From Sipunculus nudus (Eukaryota; Annelida; Sipuncula; Golfingiida; Sipunculidae), in assembly GCA_026874595.1 (NCBI GenBank), contig CM049316.1, positions 48,302,695 through 48,366,694 of the forward strand: a DNA stretch of 64,000 bases. The letters are read 5' to 3'. Both the position numbers and the translations under genes were made by a program. This document shows positions 58,715 to 64,000 of this stretch, piece by piece (the first letter of the stretch is position 1; every line of letters starts with the position of its first letter). A model generated the notes under the pieces. The model had not been told where the DNA came from and ran no database searches. It saw nothing but the letters and a program-made list of their open reading frames with translations.

Positions 58715-60655
58715 AGTCAACTGCTGGCCAGATTCCGATTATACACTCAAGAATGTAAGCTGCTGGCCAGATTCCAAAAATACATCCAAGACAGTCAGCT
58801 GCTGGCCAGATTCCCAAAATACATCCAAGACAGTCAGTTGCTGGCCAGATTCCCAAAATACATCCAAGACAGTCAGTTGCTGGCCATATTCCCAAAATAC
58901 ACCCAAGACAGTCAGTTGCTGGCCATATTCCCAAAATACATCCAAGACAGTGAGCTGCTGGCCATATTCCCATAATACAACCAAGACAGTCAGTTGCTGG
59001 CCATATTCCCTAAATACATCCAAGACAGTGAGCTGCTGGCCAGATTCCAAAAATACATCCAAGACAGTCAGTTGCTGGCCAGATTCTCAAAATACATCCA
59101 AGACAGTATGCTGCTGCCCATATTCCCAAAATACTTCCAAGACAGTCAGTTGCTGGCAAGATTCCCAAAATACACCCAAGACAGTCAGCTGCTGATCAGA
59201 TTCTCAAAATACACCAAAAACAGTCGGTTGCTGGCCATAAATACATTCAAGACAGACAGATACTGTCTGGATTCTGAAAATACATCCAAGACAGTGAGCT
59301 GCTGGCCAGATTCCCAAAATACATCAAAGACAGTGAGCTGCTGGCCATATTCCAAAAATACATCCAAGACAGTCAGTTGCTGGCCAGATTCTCAAAATAC
59401 ATCCAAGACAGTAAGCTGCTGCCCATATTCCCAAAATACTTCCAAGACAGTCAGTTGCTGGCAAGATTCCCAAAATACACCCAAGACAGTCAGCTGCTGA
59501 TCAGATTCTCAAAATACACCAAAAACAGTCGGTTGCTGGCCATAAATACATTCAAGACAGACAGATACTGTCTGGATTCTGAAAATACATCCAAGACAGT
59601 GAGCTGCTGGCCAGATTCCCAAAATACATCAAAGACAGTGAGCTGCTGGCCATATTCCAAAAATACATCCAAGACAGTCAGTTGCTGGCCATATTCCCAA
59701 AATACAACCAAGACAGTCAGTTGCTGGCCATATTCCCTAAATACATCCAAGACAGTGAGCTGCTGGCCAGATTCCAAAAATACATCCAAGACAGTCAGCT
59801 GCTGGCCAGATTCCCAAAATACATCCAAGACAGTCAGTTGCTGGCCATATTCCCAAAATACACCCAAGACAGTCAGTTGCTGGCCATATTCCCAAAATAC
59901 ATCCAAGACAGTAAGCTGCTGCCCATATTCCCAAAATACTTCCAAGACAGTCAGTTGCTGGCCAGATTCCCAAAATACACCCAAGACAGTCAGCTGCTGA
60001 TCAGATTCTCAAAATACACCAAAAACAGTCGGTTGCTGGCCATAAATACATTCAAGACAGACAGATACTGTCTGGATTCTGAAAATACATCCAAGACAGT
60101 GAGCTGCTGGCCAGATTCCAAAAATACATCCAAGACAGTCAGTTCCTGGCCATATTCTCAAAATACATCCAAGACAGTGAGCTGCTGACCATATTCCCAA
60201 AATACTTCCAAGACAGTCAGCTGCTGGCCAGATTCCCAAAATAAACCCAAGCCAGTCAGCTGCTGATCAGATTCCCAAAATACATTCAAGACAGACAGAT
60301 ACTGTCTGGATTCTGAAAATACACCCAAGAAAGTGAGCTGCTGGCCAGATTCCCAAAATACACCAAAGACAGTCAGTTGCTTGCCATATTCTCAAAATAC
60401 ATCCAAGACAGTGAGCTGCTGGCCAGATTCCCAAAATACATCAAAGACAGTGAGCTGCTGGACAGATTTCGAAAATACATCCAAGACAGTCAGATACTTG
60501 CCTGATTCCCAAAATACTCACCAGACAGTCAGCTGCTGATAGAATCCCAAAATACAACCAAGGCAGTGAGCTGCTGGCCAGATTTCCAAAATACACCCAC
60601 AATAGTCAGATGCTGGCCAGATTCCCAAAATACACCCACGAAAGTCCCGTTTGCC
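58715..60655. repeat. 39-bp minisatellite in carboxypeptidase intron
   Basis: About 49 units of the type ccaagacagtcagttgctgg plus ccagattcccaaaatacat. Higher-order structure is visible: the marker cataaatacattcaagacag occurs at 59236, 59541 and 60041, with a relative at 60280, and blocks around it are duplicated (305 bp between the first two). Because 39 is a multiple of three and most units lack stops, open frames of up to 207 codons appear on both strands; they are products of the repeat and not genes. Confidence 0.95.
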
Positions 60656-61230
60656 AAACCCGCAATGTCTGGGAGTAAGATTTCGAAATGGCGAGAATGG
60701 TTAGACCCAATAACCGATATCGGTTTAATTAGTTCAGTCCCAACTTAAGATGGGTCAGACCCATTTACCGATCCAAAATGTCTTTGGATTGAAGTAAACA
60801 CTTAGACTTGGCCCACCTGAAGTTGTTCATATACTGACATTTATAGTCATATATTTATGTATTATTAATATATTCAATATTACTTTCGCATAAACCAATT
60901 GTATTTTATATAATTCTATCATATTAACAGAAAAAAGCAGACAAAATTGAAATGTATTAATTTTATTAAAAAACAAGAATAAAAACGATGTTTAAGGTAT
61001 AAGACCATGAAAGGCTTCAGTTTTTCCATCCATCAACTACTACAAAGCTGTAGGTGTTTATTGGTAGATCAGGGTATCCGTAAAATATACAATAGGTATT
61101 ATACGGGGATCATACATGAACATTATTTTCATTTATTTATATCTTTTACTGTTTTTTGTTTATTCTGACTTGTGTGCATGCTTCGGTAGATCATGATCGG
61201 TTATTGGGTCTGTTATCAGATACACATTAC
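60656..61230. other. Carboxypeptidase intron, AT-rich part
   Basis: Nothing recognised; intron start at 61230 (minus strand gtaatg). Confidence 0.6.
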
Positions 61231-61315
61231 CTCCCCATCCGAACCCGAAGTTCCTGTTGGGATCTGCGCCGAAACATTCACCGTGGGGCTGACGAGTCTT
61301 CCGCCATAGACGCTC
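61231..61315 (-). CDS. M14 carboxypeptidase (B-like), exon with Arg127 and Asn144-Arg145 equivalents
   Basis: Codes for ERLWRKTRQPHGECFGADPN and RNFGFGWG plus one base. WRKTR holds the Arg127 equivalent that stabilises the reaction intermediate; DPNRNF holds the Asn144/Arg145 pair that binds the substrate's C-terminal carboxylate. Acceptor ttttacag at 61316; donor GGGGAG-GTAATG at 61230. The 85-bp length joins in phase with both neighbours. The Cys in GECFG probably pairs with the Cys in DPCSD of the next exon, as in the vertebrate enzymes. Confidence 0.93.
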
Positions 61316-61703
61316 CTGTAAAACGTGATGGTTTTATCAAAATGTCAACTTTTCACAATTAAACAGAAAGGGCAAATTTTCCTTGTAAAGAAAAGTCAAA
61401 TTCAACAAACTTAAACAGGAGAAGACTACTGATCAGATGTGATACATTTTCCCGCATGCCTCGATACTGCTTTATTTTTCTTTGGGAAATATGAAGCAAG
61501 TACATCATTTGAAAAATGACGTTTACATGTGTCCATGAAAGCTGGTACTGTACCGCAACAAAAGTGAAACAACTGATGCATGTTTTACTGTTCATACTTA
61601 CCTAGAATTCCGTAGAGTTTTACTTGTTAAATGTATTGGACTTCAGTATATGAAGGCACCTTTAACGTTCCCTTGATCTGAACAAAGCAAAGCATATATT
61701 TAC

Positions 61704-61811
61704 AGTAGTATGTGAGTACTGGTAACCGTCAGGGTTCGCCATGGGCAGGAAGTACCAATCAAACTTATCTACGACGCTCTTTATGTTCGTCTGGTTGTAG
61801 TTCTTCACAAA
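61704..61811 (-). CDS. M14 carboxypeptidase (B-like), first exon visible
   Basis: Codes for FVKNYNQTNIKSVVDKFDWY, then FLPMANPDGYQYSHTT. NPDGYxYxxT is a family hallmark that leads directly into the (D/E)RLWRKTR of the next exon. Acceptor ctttgcag at 61812, donor ACTACT-GTAAAT at 61703. Exactly 36 codons, phase 0 at both ends. Upstream exons with the prodomain and the HxxE zinc ligands (His69/Glu72) were not found up to position 64000 and must lie beyond it. Family members are secreted digestive or processing zymogens; secretion is inferred. Confidence 0.9.
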
Positions 61812-61904
61812 CTGCAAAGAAATACGAGTACAAGTGGTACGATGTTTAAGGTTTTAAAAGGCATCTGCTGAAGGCCATAACATTCAATACCTTGAGTAAA
61901 CACA

Positions 61905-62405
61905 AGATAAACTAGATATATGCAGTACCCACGTGATCACTGTTAAGTTAAACAAGATAAACAAGATATATGCAATATCTACGTGGTCACTGTTAATTAA
62001 AATAAAGATAAACAATATATATGCTATACCCACGTGATCACAGTTAAGTTAAAACAAGATGAACTAGATATATGCAATACCCACGTGATCACTGTTAAGT
62101 TAAAACAAGATGAACTAGATATATGCAATATCTTCGTGATCACTGTTAAGTAAAATTAAGATGAACTAGATATATGCAATATCTACGTGATCACTGTTAA
62201 GTAAAAACAAGATGAACTAGATATAAGCAATATCTACCATATCACTGTTAAGTTAAAACAAGATGAACTAGATTTAAGCAATATCTACGTGATCACTCTT
62301 AAGTTAGAACAAGATGAACTAGATATATGCAATATCTACGTGATCACTGTTAAGTTAGAACAAGATGAACTAGATACATGCAATATCTACGTGATCACTG
62401 TTGAC
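61905..62405. repeat. 51-bp minisatellite in the upstream carboxypeptidase intron
   Basis: About nine to ten units of acaagatgaactagatatat plus gcaatatctacgtgatcact plus gttaagttaaa. The gatcac block is at 61935, 62036 and 62087 and then continues every ~51 bp; the unit at 61985 reads ggtcac. The core tacgtgatcac varies to cacgtgatcac in the first units, which creates a CACGTG E-box. The array begins about 95 bp beyond the acceptor of the exon at 61704-61811. Confidence 0.9.
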
Positions 62406-64000
62406 GTGCAGAAGAAACTACATTATAATCGATGATCATGCAGTACCTAACAAAAGTCTCCCCCAATAATATTTTGACCCTAATAAGACATATGAAAGCG
62501 GGATACCGCTGGATTATATATATGTTAATGATGGACATTTTTTATCCTGCTATAATTTCCTCATTTCTACATGCATACATGTTTAAAAGAGCGCCATACA
62601 CAAGAATAACGACTGTGCACAATTAATAATATAATAGATTTTAAAGGAAACACGATATCGACAAAACTCTTATTCGCAAATGTAATATTCTCGGCTGTGT
62701 GGCAAACATGTACTTAAGAGAACTTTCAATTAAATTTCAAAATTGTAAAGATAACATCTAATGTCAAACACGAAACTGAGATCTTTTAGGGAAAGTGGTA
62801 AAGATACAAGTTCTTGTTTTTAGCTCAGCATTTCTGAATATTTTATCTTAAAATTTGTATAAGGAAGTATCTGAGGATGTTAGCTATAAAAAATCAAATA
62901 TAACCGCCACCCGGCCGGTCTTGTCTTAAATTTCCTGGCACGGACATTATCTCAAAATCTTTACAGCCATTGTTCTGCCATTTTATATGTGATTGTCACT
63001 ACAAGAGGAGGAACCGTGCCAGAGTCCAGAAAATTCAGAAGTCAATATAACCGCCGGATAGCATTCTTATAGTGTGCATGCATTATATCAAGAACTGTTT
63101 CAGCTAGCTGTTGCTGTGAAATTGTAGACGAAGAGGATACGTCCCATGAAAGTTCACAACCTTCAGAAATCGAATATGGCAGACTGGCAGGAATCTTGAA
63201 TATCCTTTTGAATGCATTATCATGAGAACCATTCTAGTATTTGTCATCCAATTTGCCACTAATTTTTTGATTTCCTGTCGCCTGCGTTATTGTAAGAATT
63301 GTTCAACATGTGCCGTCAACATTTTTCTGAAAAATGGACAGTGTAAGAGTATATGTGCTATCAAACTTTGAAACTCGTTAGAAATTCCATCATGGTCCTT
63401 GCGGCAGCAATATCTGAGTTCCATTCATGAGGCAGATTATATATTTTCATGTATATTTGTGTAGAACAAAGAGCAGAAAAAAGGGGCAACTTAGGCTGTA
63501 TTTAGTTTCAGATCCCCTCTCACCTCGCACTGATCCATCCCAAAGTTTTAGGATATGTTCCCTAGTACACAATTCACCATGTAAGAAGTACCAGACAACT
63601 TGTGGAGCTATAGTGTGTTGACATATTAGCAAGCAAAAAATGTACAACGCTGATCACATAACGTCAGCTAGCCATCTTCTTTGTGCGGGCAATAATGACC
63701 TTTATGGACAAATACACCTTCTGTGAGGCAGCTGTTTGCATAGATCATTTAACTGTTCCTTTATATGAAAATATCATGTTCTCCTGCGTGTTTGCATTAG
63801 ATCTTCTATCCCATCTGCCCCCCCCCCCCGGTGCTTTTTTTAATAATTTTTTAAAGGATTTTTTTAATATTAATGGGAATATGTAATCGGGGCATTTAGG
63901 TTATACCAGTAAAAACATTAAAATCTTTACAGACACAAGACAAAACAATGGAAAATGTTAAATGCTGGTTATTATTTAATTCTTGTCCCACTTTTCATTA
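62406..64000. other. Upstream intron of the carboxypeptidase gene, no exon found
   Basis: No exon could be recognised on the minus strand. 62890-63310 holds degenerate repeats in which ataaccgcc and a att(a/g)tctcaagaac(t/c)gtt-like block recur at about 62951, 63088, 63218 and 63290. A run of 12 C lies at 63818-63829. Confidence 0.5.

Noticed and set aside
58665-60539. Long open frames on both strands with 13-residue repeats
   Set aside because: The 39-bp minisatellite is open by arithmetic; no start context, family match or splice support.
48531-60655. Resemblance of the regular repeats to a CRISPR array
   Set aside because: Units adjoin with no unique spacers, units diverge, there are no cas genes and the genome is eukaryotic.
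61812-64000. Search for the upstream carboxypeptidase exon with the HxxE zinc ligands
   Set aside because: No minus-strand stretch resembling HAREW was found; the exon must lie outside the window.

Overview
The window looks like animal nuclear DNA, most likely from a marine mollusc and probably a bivalve. It has one intron-rich gene with GT/AG introns, a dense litter of decayed retrotransposons (Ty3/gypsy, BEL/Pao and LINEs), tRNA-derived SINEs, poly(dG) tracts, minisatellites and a short TTAGGG-type block. No bacterial-style operons are present. The lineage is inferred from this repeat mix and from no marker gene.

Layout. 1-3.4 kb: decayed Ty3/gypsy element (minus). 4.3-5.1 kb: a dispersed repeat and a tRNA-derived SINE. 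5.6-6.7 kb: 5'-truncated LINE. 7.7-9.9 kb: a tandem pair of about 1.12-kb repeat units carrying CTCF-like motifs. 10.4-11.2 kb: L1-like LINE remnant. 12.6-17.3 kb: dispersed repeats and an array of about 130-bp units. 17.5-21 kb: BEL/Pao remnant (minus). 23.2-24.3 kb: gypsy pol remnant (plus). 24.3-29 kb: AT-rich, no gene recognised. 32.1-36.4 kb: a rather well preserved Ty3/gypsy-class element (minus) in which integrase precedes reverse transcriptase, the Gmr1-like order. 37.6-38 kb: gypsy RT scrap. 41-45.9 kb: LINE and a second gypsy element of ordinary domain order, with two matching LTRs. 47.7-48.2 kb: a 517-bp element bounded by TTAA.

The only host gene I can support is the 3' half of an M14 zinc carboxypeptidase on the minus strand. 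Five exons (61704-61811, 61231-61315, 56656-56858, 55511-55595, 48352-48530) join in phase, and all four introns are GT...AG. The chain holds the Arg127, Asn144/Arg145, His196, Tyr248 and Glu270 equivalents (bovine carboxypeptidase A numbering) and has Asp at the specificity position (255), which predicts a carboxypeptidase B-type preference for basic C-terminal residues. The 5' exons with the HxxE zinc ligands lie beyond position 64000.

The most unusual structure is the last intron of that gene (48531-55510, 6,980 bp). Most of it is tandem repeat. Next to the 3' splice site is an array of about 15 copies of a ~47-bp unit that copies the intron end plus the first 19 bases of the last exon. 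Next to the 5' splice site is an array of eight 36-bp units that copy the last 12 exon bases plus GTAAGTA and the following intron. About seven more donor-type units lie at 50.3-50.6 kb. The space between is filled by a 33-bp satellite organised in ~195-bp higher-order units. The intron therefore displays many copies of its own splice sites. I do not know a described precedent and regard it as the main candidate for something new. Two further introns hold their own minisatellites (39 bp and 51 bp).
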